Shown here one piece after another: positions 1-8,643 of a stretch of 64,000 bases of DNA (its first letter is position 1; every line of letters begins with the position of its first letter). This stretch comes from Crossaster papposus (lineage: Eukaryota; Echinodermata; Asteroidea; Velatida; Solasteridae). The stretch spans positions 434,001 to 498,000 of the forward strand of contig JBAIAA010000030.1 in assembly GCA_037893245.1 (NCBI GenBank), written 5' to 3'. The position numbers were made by a program, and so were the translations under genes. Under the pieces are notes generated by a model that was not told where the DNA came from, searched no databases, and saw only the letters and a list, made by a program, of their open reading frames with translations.

Positions 1-212
1 TTTGAAACGCGTGTGTTAACGTTAACATTTTCAGAAAATTGAAATAAAATACTAACAAAGCATGCCCCGGGTCAAATTGCAAATTTTGCAATTCCTGGAG
101 GCCCCCCTCTATCTCCTAACACCCAGCCCCTTCCCGGGGCATGCTTTCCTTCATGCCCTTATTTGTGGGCGGGGATTGTGTGCACAAACCTATGGCGAAT
201 TTGAAACGCGTG

Positions 213-226
213 TGTTAACGTTAACA
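213..226. other. 14-bp perfect palindrome TGTTAACGTTAACA and monomer-class site
   Basis: TGTTAACGTTAACA is its own reverse complement and contains two HpaI sites flanking AACGTT. The right half is the most variable spot of the monomer: after acgtta the array shows acat, caat, aaat, catt, aatt and rarely atat. Only the acat class keeps the whole palindrome. The class order is inherited with the higher-order copies, so the site serves as a bar code. The motif loosely recalls palindromic homeodomain sites of the GTTAAT-ATTAAC type, but there is no spacer match and I do not assign a binding protein. Confidence 0.9.
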
Positions 227-241
227 TTTTCAGAAAATCGA

Positions 242-247
242 AATAAA
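242..247 (+). other. AATAAA hexamer (polyadenylation-signal-like), one per monomer
   Basis: The sequence tcgaaataaaatac contains the canonical AATAAA in almost every monomer; rare changes are at 1637 and 4299 (aacaaa), 6091 (aatacaat) and around 39159, 41543 and 44523 (aatcaaa). A hexamer in an AT-rich segment arises easily by chance, so function is unproven. If the + strand is transcribed, it could cap transcript length. Confidence 0.3.
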
Positions 248-255
248 ATACTAAC

Positions 256-346
256 AAAGCATGCCCCGGGTCAAATTGCTAATTTTGCCATTCCTGGAGG
301 CCCCCCTCTATCTCCTAACACCCAGCCCCTTCCCGGGGCATGCTTT
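256..346. repeat. Perfect 15-bp inverted repeat with 61-nt loop, one per monomer
   Basis: The left arm AAAGCATGCCCCGGG (256-270) is the exact reverse complement of the right arm CCCGGGGCATGCTTT (332-346), with 61 bases between. The 91-bp unit recurs in essentially every monomer. Each arm contains a SphI site (GCATGC) and a SmaI site (CCCGGG). It could extrude as a cruciform or fold as a hairpin in a transcript, and it also resembles the terminal inverted repeats of a small non-autonomous transposon. No target-site duplication flanks it: the left neighbour is taac, the right is cctt. Known arm variants are ccCAGG and ccCTGG on the left, and cACgggg, ccTgggg, ccggAg and cTcgggg on the right. 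Confidence 0.95.
301..334 (-). other. Long-loop G-quadruplex / i-motif candidate in the hairpin loop
   Basis: On the minus strand, G runs of 3, 4, 3 and 6 (complements of C runs 332-334, 326-329, 321-323 and 301-306) are separated by loops of 2, 2 and 14 nt. The last loop exceeds the usual 7-nt limit, so this is a long-loop candidate only. It sits almost entirely within the 61-nt loop of the 15-bp inverted repeat, and the fourth run varies from 5 to 11 residues across the array. The C-rich + strand could form an i-motif. Confidence 0.5.
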
Positions 347-365
347 CCTTCATGCCCTTATTTGT

Positions 366-373
366 GGGCGGGG
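366..373 (+). promoter_or_regulatory. GC-box-like GGGCGGGG, one per monomer
   Basis: GGGCGGGG within gtgggcggggattg matches the core of Sp1/KLF-type GC boxes. It is kept in nearly every monomer; variants are gtgggg, ggcgggatt (one G lost), ggcgggaatt, ggaggggatt and an extra G near 16595. Binding or promoter activity is inference; satellites are often transcribed, but no TATA or initiator context is evident here. Confidence 0.3.
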
Positions 374-2786
374 ATTGTGTGCACAAACCTATGGCGAATT
401 TGAAACGCGTGTGTTAACGTTACAATTTTCAGAAAATCGAAATAAAATACTAACAAAGCATGCCCCGGGTAAAATTGCTAATTTTGCTATTCCTGGAGGC
501 CCCCCTCTATCTCCTAACACGCAGCCCCTTCTCGGGGCATGCTTTCCTTCATGCCCTTATTTGTGGGCGGGGATTGTGTGCTCAAACCTATGGCGAATTT
601 GAAACGCGGGTGTTAACGTTAAAATTTTCAGAAAATCGAAATAAAATACTAACAAAGCATGCCCCGGGTCAAATTGCTAATTTTGCCATTCCTGGAGGCC
701 CCCCTCTATCTCCTAACACCCAGCCCCTTCCCGGGACATGCTTTCCTTCATGCCCTTATTTGTGGGCGGGGATTGTGTGCACAAACCTATGGCGAATTTG
801 AAACGCGTGTGTTAACGTTACAATTTTCAGAAAATCGAAATAAAATACTAACAAAGCATGGCCCGGGTCAAATTGCTAATTTTGCCATACCTGGAGGCCC
901 CTCTCTATCTCCTAACACCCAGCCCCTTCCCGGGGCATGCTTTCCTTCATGCCCTTATTTGTGGGCGGGGATTGTGTGCACAAACCTATGGCGAATTTGA
1001 AACGCGTGTGTTAACGTTACAATTTTCAGAAAATCGAAATAAAATACTAACAAAGCATGCCCCGGGTCAAATTGCTAATTTTGCCATTCCTGGAGGCCCC
1101 CCTCTATCTCCTAACACCCAGCCCCTTCCCGGGGCATGCTTTCCTTCATGCCCTTATTTGTGGGCGGGGATTGTGTGCACAAACCTATGGCGAATTTGAA
1201 ACGCGTGTGTTAACGTTAAAATTTTCAGAAAATCGAAATAAAATACTAACAAAGCATGCCCCGGGTCAAATTGCTAATTTTGCCATTCCTGGAGGCCCCC
1301 CTCTATCTCCTAACACCCAGCCCCTTCCCGGGGCATGCTTTCCTTCATGCCCTTATTTGTGGGCGGGGATTGTGTGCACAAACCTATGGCGAATTTGAAA
1401 CGCGTGTGTTAACGTTAACATTTTCAGAAAATCGAAATAAAATACTAACAAAGCATGCCCCGGGTAAAATTGCTAATTTTGCCATTCCTGGAGGCCCCCC
1501 TCTATCTCCTAACACCCAGCCCCTTCCCGGGGCATGCTTTCCTTCATGCCCTTATTTGTGGGCGGGGATTGTGTGCACAAACCTATGGCGAATTTGAAAT
1601 GCGTGTGTTAACGTTACAATTTTCAGAAAATCGAAACAAAATACTAACAAAGCATGCCCCGGGTCAAATTGCTAATTTTGCCATTCCTGGAGGCCCCCCT
1701 CTATCTCCTAACACCCAGCCCCTTCCCGGGGCATGCTTTCCTTCATGCCCTTATTTGTGGGCGGGGATTGTGTGCACAAACCTATGGCGAATTTGAAACG
1801 CGCGTGTTAACGTTAACATTTTCAGAAAATCGAAATAAAATACTAACAAAGCATGCCCCGGGTCAAATTGCTAATTTTGCCATTCCTGGAGGCCCCCCTC
1901 TATCTCCTAACACCCAGCCCCTTCCCGGGGCATGCTTTCCTTCATGCCCTTATTTGTGGGCGGGAATTGTGTGCACAAACCCTTGGCGAATTTGAAACGC
2001 GTGTGTTAACGTTAAAATTTTCAGAAAATCGAAATAAAATACTAACAAAGCATGCCCCGGGTCAAATTGCTAATTTTGCCATTCCTGGAGGCCCCCCTAT
2101 ATCTCCTAACACCCAGCCCCTTCCCGGGGCATGCTTTCCTTCATGCCCTTATTTGTGGGCGGGGATTGTGTGCACAAACCTATGGCGAATTTGAAACGCG
2201 TGTGTTAACGTTAACATTTTCAGAAAATCGAAATAAAATACTAACAAAGCATGCCCGGGGTCAAATTGCTAATGTTGCCATTCCTGGAGGCCCCCCTCTA
2301 TCTCCTAACACCCAGCCCCTTCCCGGGGCATGCTTTCCTTCATGCCCTTATTTGTGGGTGGGGATTGTGTGCACAAACCTATGGCGAATTTGAAACGCGT
2401 GTGTTAACGTTAAAATGTTCAGAGAATCGAAATAAAATACTAACAAAGCATGCCCCGGGTCAAATTGCTAATGTTGCCATTCCTATAGGCCCCCTTCTAT
2501 CTCCTAACACCCAGCCCCTTCCCGGGGCATACTTTCCTTCATGCCCATATTTGTGGGCGGGGATTGTGTGCACAAACCTATGGCGAATTTGAAACGCGTG
2601 TGTTAACGTTAAAATGTTCAGAAAATCGAAATAAAATACTAACAAAGCATGCCCCGGGTCAAATTGCTAATTTTGCCATTCCTGGAGGCCCCCCTCTATC
2701 TCCTAACACCCAGCCCCTTCCCGGGGCATGCTTTCCTTCATGCCCTTATTTGTGGGCGGGGATTGTGTGCACAAACCTATGGCGAA

Positions 2787-5250
2787 TTTGAAACGCGTGT
2801 GTTAACGTTAACATTTTCAGAAAATTGAAATAAAATACTAACAAAGCATGCCCCGGGTCAAATTGCAAATTTTGCCATTCCTGGAGGCCCCCCTCTATCT
2901 CCTAACACCCAGCCCCTTCCCGGGGCATGCTTTCCTTCATGCCCTTATTTGTGGGCGGGGATTGTGTGCACAAACCTATGGAGAATTTGAAACGCGTGTG
3001 TTAACGTTAACATTTTCAGAAAATCGAAATAAAATACTAACAAAGCATGCCCCGGGTCAAATTTGAAACGCGTGTGTTAACGTTAACATTTTCAGAAAAT
3101 CGAAATAAAATACTAACAAAGCATGCCCCGGGTCAAATTGCTAATTTTGCCATTCCTGGAGGCCCCCCTCTATCTCCTAACACCCAGCCCCTTCCCGGGG
3201 CATGCTTTCCTTCATGCCCTTATTTGTGGGCGGGGATTGTGTGCACAAACCTATGGCGAATTTGAAACGCGTGTGTTAACGTTAACATTTTCAGAAAATC
3301 GAAATAAAATACTAACAAAGCATGCCCCTGGTCAAATTGCTAATTTTGCCATTCCTGGAGGCCCCCCTCTATCTCCTACCACCCAGCCCCTTCCCGGGGC
3401 ATGATTTCCTTCATGCCCTTATTTGTGGGCGGGGATTGTGTGCACAAACCTATGGCGAATTTGAAACGCGTGTGTTAACGTTAACATTTTCAGAAAATCG
3501 AAATAAAATACTAACAAAGCATGCCCCGGGTCAAATTGCTAATTTTGCCATACCTGGAGGCCCCTCTCTATCTCCTAACACCCAGCCCCTTCCCGGGGCA
3601 TGCTTTCCTTCATGCCCTTATTTGTGGGCGGGGATTGTGTGCACAAACCTATGGCGAATTTGAAACGCGTGTGTTAACGTTACAATTTTCAGAAAATCGA
3701 AATAAAATACTAACAAAGCATGCCCCGGGTCAAATTGCTAATTTTGCCATTCCTGGAGGCCCCCCTCTATCTCCTAACACCCAGCCCCTTCCCGGGTCAT
3801 GCTTTCCTTCATGCCCTTATTTGTGGGCGGGGATTGTGTGCACAAACCTATGGCGAATTTGAAACGCGTGTGTTAACGTTAAAATTTTCAGAAAATCGAA
3901 ATAAAATACTAACAAAGCATGCCCCGGGTCAAATTGCTAATTTTGCCATTCCTGGAGGCCCCCCTCTATCTCCTAACACCCAGCCCCTTCCCGGGGCATG
4001 CTTTCCTTCATGCCCTTATTTGTGGGCGGGGATTGTGTGCACAAACCTATGGCGAATTTGAAACGCGTGTGTTAACGTTAATATTTTCAGAAAATCGAAA
4101 TAAAATACTAACAAAGCATGCCCCGGGTCAAATTGCTAATTTTGCCATTCCTGGAGGCCCCCCTCTATCTCCTAACACCCAGCCCCTTCCCGGGGCATGC
4201 TTTCCTTCATGCCCTTATTTGTGGGCGGGGATTGTGTGCACAAACCTATGGCGAATTTGAAATGCGTGTGTTAACGTTACAATTTTCAGAAAATCGAAAC
4301 AAAATACTAACAAAGCATGCCCCGGGTCAAATTGCTAATTTTGCCATTCCTGGAGGCCCCCCTCTATCTCCTAACACCCAGCCCCTTCCCGGGGCATGCT
4401 TTCCTTCATGCCCTTATTTGTGGGCGGGGATTGTGTGCACAAACCTATGGCGAATTTGAAACGCGCGTGTTAACGTTAACATTTTCAGAAAATCGAAATA
4501 AAATACTAACAAAGCATGCCCCGGGTCAAATTGCTAATTTTGCCATTCCTGGAGGCCCCCCTCTATCTCCTAACACCCAGCCCCTTCCCGGGGCATGCTT
4601 TCCTTCATGCCCTTATTTGTGGGCGGGAATTGTGTGCACAAACCCATGGCGAATTTGAAACGCGTGTGTTAACGTTAAAATTTTCAGAAAATCGAAATAA
4701 AATACTAACAAAGCATGCCCCGGGTCAAATTGCTAATTTTGCCATTCCTGGAGGCCCCCCTATATCTCCTAACACCCAGCCCCTTCCCGGGGCATGCTTT
4801 CCTTCATGCCCTTATTTGTGGGCGGGGATTGTGTGCACAAACCTATGGCGAATTTGAAACGCGTGTGTTAACGTTAACATTTTCAGAAAATCGAAATAAA
4901 ATACTAACAAAGCATGCCCGGGGTCAAATTGCTAATGTTGCCATTCCTGGAGGCCCCCCTCTATCTCCTAACACCCAGCCCCTTCCCGGGGCATGCTTTC
5001 CTTCATGCCCTTATTTGTGGGTGGGGATTGTGTGCACAAACCTATGGCGAATTTGAAACGCGTGTGTTAACGTTAAAATGTTCAGAGAATCGAAATAAAA
5101 TACTAACAAAGCATGCCCCTGGTCAAATTGCTAATGTTGCCATTCCTATAGGCCCCCTTCTATCTCCTAACACCCAGCCCCTTCCCGGGGCATGCTTTCC
5201 TTCATGCCCTTATTTGTGGGCGGGGATTGTGTGCACAAACCTATGGCGAA
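2787..5250 (+). repeat. HOR domain A, copy A2 (13 monomers, one truncated)
   Basis: The second copy of the 14-monomer unit is shortened to 2,464 bp by a 123-bp deletion inside its second monomer and by the absence of the fourteenth. From about 3460 to 5250 it follows A1 at a constant offset of 2,663 bp with only a few differences, for example acat to atat at about 4081, and cccggg to ccctgg at 5117. Monomers three and four of the copy differ in class from A1, so homogenisation was patchy. Confidence 0.82.
2986..3061 (+). repeat. Truncated monomer (76 bp), 123-bp internal deletion
   Basis: A monomer starts normally at 2986 and runs to gggtcaaa, then joins directly to the tttgaaacgcg start of the next monomer at 3062. 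The missing 123 bases lie between tcaaatt(gctaa) and (ggcg)aatttgaaa; both sides share aatt, so the junction is a short microhomology. It removes the loop and right arm of the inverted repeat. It is the only monomer of this kind in the window. Confidence 0.93.
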
Positions 5251-5847
5251 TTTGAAACGCGTGTGTTAACGTTAACATTTTCAGAAAATTGAAATAAAAT
5301 ACTAACAAAGCATGCCCCGGGTCAAATTGCAAATTTTGCAATTCCTGGAGGCCCCCCTCTATCTCCTAACACCCAGCCCCTTCCCGGGGCATGCTTTCCT
5401 TCATGCCCTTATTTGTGGGCGGGGATTGTGTGCACAAACCTATGGCGAATTTGAAACGCGTGTGTTAACGTTAACATTTTCAGAAAATCGAAATAAAATA
5501 CTAACAAAGCATGCCCCGGGTCAAATTGCTAATTTTGCCATTCCTGGAGGCCCCCCTCTATCTCCTAACACCCAGCCCCTTCCCGGGGCATGCTTTCCTT
5601 CATGCCCTTATTTGTGGGCGGGGATTGTGTGCACAAACCTATGGCGAATTTGAAACGCGTGTGTTAACGTTACAATTTTCAGAAAATCGAAATAAAATAC
5701 TAACAAAGCATGCCCCGGGTCAAATTGCTAATTTTGCTATTCCTGGAGGCCCCCCTCTATCTCCTAACACCCAGCCCCTTCCCGGGGCATGCTTTCCTTC
5801 ATGCCCTTATTTGTGGGCGGGGATTGTGTGCACAAACCTATGGCGAA
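5251..5847 (+). repeat. HOR domain A, partial third copy A3 (3 monomers)
   Basis: The first monomer is the same as the one at base 1 in all the private variants checked (aaaattgaaa, ttgcaaattttgcaattcc). The second and third follow monomers 2 and 3 of A1, including ttttgctattcc. At about 5848 the correspondence with A1 stops, which marks the right boundary of domain A. Confidence 0.8.
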
Positions 5848-7041
5848 TTTGAAACGCGTGTGTTAACGTTACAATTTTCAGAATATCGAAATAAAATACT
5901 AACAAAGCATGCCCCGGGTCAAATTGCTAATTTTGCCATTCCTGGAGGCCCCCCTCTATCCCCTAACACCCAGCCCCTTCCCGGGGCATGCTTTCCTTCA
6001 TGCCCTTATTTGTGGGTGGGGATTGTGTGCACAAACCTATGGCGAATTTGAAACGCGTGTGTTAACGTTAACATTTTCAGAAAATCGAAATACAATACTA
6101 ACAAAGCATGCCCCGGGTCAAATTGCTAATTTTGCCATTCCTGGAGGCCCCCCTCTATCTCCTAACACCCAGCCCCTTCCCGGGGCATGCTTTCCTTCAT
6201 GCGCTTATTTGTGGGCGGGGATTGTGTGCACAAACCTATGGCGAATTTGAAACGCGTGTGTTAACGTTACAATTTTCAGAAAATCGAAATAAAATACTAA
6301 CAAAGCATGCCCCGGGTCAAATTGCTAATTTTGCCATTCCTGGAGGCCCCCCTCTATCTCCTAACACCCAGCCCCTTCCCGGGGCATGCTTTCCTTCATG
6401 CCCTTATTTGTGGGCGGGGATTGTGTGCACAAACCTATGGCGAATTTGAAACGCGTGTGTTAACGTTAAAATTTTAAGAAAATCGAAATAAAATACTAAC
6501 AAAGCATGCCCCGGGTCAAATTGCTAATTTTGCCATTCCTGGAGGCCCCCCTCTATCTCCTAACACCCAGCCCCTTCCCGGGGCATGCTTTCCTTCATGC
6601 CCTTATTTGTGGGCGGGGATTGTGTGCACAAACCTATGGCGAATTTGAAACGCGTGTGTTAACGTTAACATTTTCAGAAAATCGAAATAAAATACTAACA
6701 AAGCATGCCCCGGGTCAAATTGCTAATTTTGCCATTCCTGGAGGCCCCCCTCTATCTCCTAACACCCAGCCCCTTCCCGGGGCATGCTTTCCTTCATGCC
6801 CTTATTTGTGGGCGGGAATTGTGTGCACAAACCTATGGCGAATTTGAAACGCGTGTGTTAACGTTAAAATTTTCAGAAAATCGAAATAAAATACTAACCA
6901 AGCATGCCCCGGGTCAAATTGCTAATTTTGCCATTCCTGGAGGCCCCCCTCTATCTCCTAACACCCAGCCCCTTCCCGGGGCATGCTTTCCTTCATGCCC
7001 TTATTTGTGGGCGGGGATTGTGTGCACAAACCTATGGCGAA
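5848..7041 (+). repeat. Six monomers without a clear HOR partner
   Basis: Six 199-bp units between domain A and the four-monomer duplication. Private variants include cagaatatcg near 5881, gggtggggatt at 6015, aatacaatac at 6089, catgcgctta at 6199, attttaagaaa at about 6472, and taaccaagc at 6896. The ttttaagaaa and taaccaagc variants reappear in domains B and C, so this stretch probably shares ancestry with them, but I could not align it as a block. Confidence 0.6.
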
Positions 7042-8444
7042 TTTGAAACGCGTGTGTTAACGTTAACATTTTCAGAAAATCGAAATAAAATACTAACAAA
7101 GCATGCCCCGGGTCAAATTGCTAATTTTGCCATTCCTGGAGGCCCCCCTCTATCCCCTAACACCCAGCCCCTTTCCGGGGCATGCTTTCCTTCATGCCCT
7201 TATTTGTGGGCGGGGATTGTGTGCACAAACCTATGGCGAATTTGAAACGCGTGTGTTAACGTTAACATTTTCAGAAATCGAAATAAAATACTAACAAAGC
7301 ATGCCCCGGGTCAAATTGCTAAATTTGCCATTCCTGGAGGCCCCCCTCTATCTCCTAACACCCAACCCCTTCACGGGGCATGCTTTCCTTCATGCCCTTA
7401 TTTGTGGGCGGGGATTGTGTGCACAAACCTATGGCGAATTTGAAACGCGTGTGTTAACGTTAACATTTTCAGAAAATCGAAATAAAATACTAACAAAGCA
7501 TGCCCCGGGTCAAATTGCTAATTTTGCCATTCCTGGAGGCCCCCCTCTATCTCCTAACACCCAGCTCCTTCCCGGGGCATGCTTTCCTTCATGCCCTTAT
7601 TTGTGGGCGGGGATTGTGTGCACAAACCTATGGCGAATTTGAAACGCGTGTGTTAACGTTAAATTTTTCAGAAAATCGAAATAAAATACTAACAAAGCAT
7701 GCCCCAGGTCAAATTGCAAATTTTGACATTCCTGGAGGCCCCCCTCTATCTCCTAACACCCAGCCCCTTCCCGGGGCATGCTTTCCTTCATGCCCTTATT
7801 TGTGGGCGGGGATTGTGTGCACAAACCTATGGCGAATTTGAAACGCGTGTGTTAACGTTAACATTTTCAGAAAATCGAAATAAAATACTAACAAAGCATG
7901 CCCCGGGTCAAATTGCTAATTTTGCCATTCCTGGAGGCCCCCCTCTATCCCCTAACACCCAGCCCCTTCCCGGGGCATGCTTTCTTTCATGCCCTTATTT
8001 GTGGGCGGGGATTGTGTGCACAAACCTATGGCGAATTTGAAACGCGTGTGTTAACGTTAACATTTTCAGAAATCGAAATAAAATACTAACAAAGCATGCC
8101 CCGGGTCAAATTGCTAAATTTGCCATTCCTGGAGGCCCCCCTCTATCTCCTAACACCCAACCCCTTCCCGGGGCATGCTTTCCTTCATGCCCTTATTTGT
8201 GGGCGGGGATTGTGTGCACAAACCTATGGCGAATTTGAAACGCGTGTGTTAACGTTAACATTTTCAGAAAATCGAAATAAAATACTAACAAAGCATGCCC
8301 CGGGTGAAATTGCTAATTTTGCCATTCCTGGAGGCCCCCCTCTATCTCCTAACATATCTCCTAACACCCAGCCCCTTCCCGGGGCATGCTTTCCTTCATG
8401 CCCTTATTTGTGGGCGGGGATTGTGTGCACAAACCTATGGCGAA
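7042..8444 (+). repeat. Four-monomer tandem duplication (about 795-bp spacing)
   Basis: Monomers at 7042, 7240 and 7439 match those at 7837, 8035 and 8234. The shared variants are ctatcccctaac, the 1-bp-deleted cagaaatcg monomer (198 bp) and ttgctaaatttgcc with acccaacccc. The fourth monomer of the first copy (gccccaggtc and gacattcc, from 7638) finds its partner only after an additional inserted unit, at 8644. Confidence 0.78.
8343..8366 (+). repeat. 12-bp internal tandem duplication (211-bp monomer)
   Basis: tatctcctaaca occurs twice in a row (8343-8354 and 8355-8366) inside the C-rich loop, making a 211-bp monomer. It preserves the open frame because 12 is a multiple of 3, which is incidental. 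I saw no other copy in the window, so the event is recent or was not spread. Confidence 0.95.
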
Positions 8445-8643
8445 TTTGAAACGCGTGTGTTAACGTTAAATTTTTCAGAAAATCGAAATAAAATACTAAC
8501 AAAGCATGCCCCGGGTCAAATTGCTAATTTTGCCATTCCTGGAGGCCCCCCTCTATCTCCTAACACCCAGCCCCTTCCCGGAGCATGCTTTCCTTCATGC
8601 CCTTATTTGTGGGCGGGGATTGTGTGCACAAACCTATGGCGAA
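8445..8643 (+). repeat. Single monomer with cccggagcatgc right arm
   Basis: One 199-bp unit lying between the four-monomer duplication and domain B. Its right inverted-repeat arm carries ggAgc instead of ggGgc, a variant shared with monomers near 10570, 10769, 21539, 28109, 30494 and several in domains E and F. It belongs to the same monomer subtype that begins each D copy. Confidence 0.7.

Larger units (their letters stand above)
200..398 (+). repeat. Representative monomer (199 bp), near the common form
   Basis: Reference unit for the array, taken from tttgaaacgcg to tatggcgaa. It holds 54 C and 40 G (47% G+C) and 8 CpG dinucleotides. Layout by offset within the unit: MluI-like acgcgt at about 7-12; 14-bp palindrome at 14-27; AT-rich stretch at 28-56 with AATAAA; left inverted-repeat arm at 57-71; C-rich loop at 72-132; right arm at 133-147; ccttcatgccc at about 148-158; GC box ggggcgggg-like element at 167-174; tgtgcaca palindrome near 178-185. 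Bases 301-360 hold 29 C against 7 G, so the monomer has strong strand asymmetry. The choice of start is arbitrary. Confidence 0.97.
1..2786 (+). repeat. HOR domain A, copy A1 (14 monomers)
   Basis: Fourteen 199-bp monomers, 2,786 bp. The first monomer carries the rare pair aaaattgaaa and ttgcaaattttgcaattcc, which returns at 2787 (partly) and 5251 (exactly). Monomers from about 797 to 2585 match those of copy A2 one by one, including the atacctggaggcccctctc variant, the aaatgcgtg monomer with cgaaacaaaat, the gcgcgtg monomer, the gggcgggaatt monomer, and the catgcccggggtc / aatgttgcc monomers with ttcagagaatc. The last monomer (2588-2786) has no partner in A2. Confidence 0.85.

Noticed and set aside
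301..320. Telomere-like TTAGG on the minus strand
   Set aside because: Only one TTAGG per monomer and not in tandem; chance occurrence within the C-rich loop.
332..360. Rho-independent terminator
   Set aside because: The inverted repeat has a 61-nt loop and no T run after the right arm, and the setting is a eukaryotic satellite.
200..398. tRNA- or 5S-derived origin with internal A and B boxes
   Set aside because: No GGTTCGANNCC-type B box or matching A box on either strand, and no cloverleaf arms beyond the long inverted repeat.
381..400. CENP-B-box-like sequence on the minus strand (TTCGCCATAGGTTTG)
   Set aside because: Matches TTCG and the central A, but the essential CGGG end reads TTTG. 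I do not consider it a CENP-B box, and no better match was seen in the monomer.
62..403. 113-codon open reading frame repeated in nearly all monomers on the + strand
   Set aside because: It spans 1.7 monomers, overlaps its neighbours in rotating frames, has no domain or plausible start context, and monomer variants change residues freely. It is a by-product of a near-identical repeat.
2460..2645. 61-codon open frame on the minus strand
   Set aside because: Present only where local variants (cctatagg, catactttcc, cccatattt) remove minus-strand stops; it has no counterpart in neighbouring monomers.
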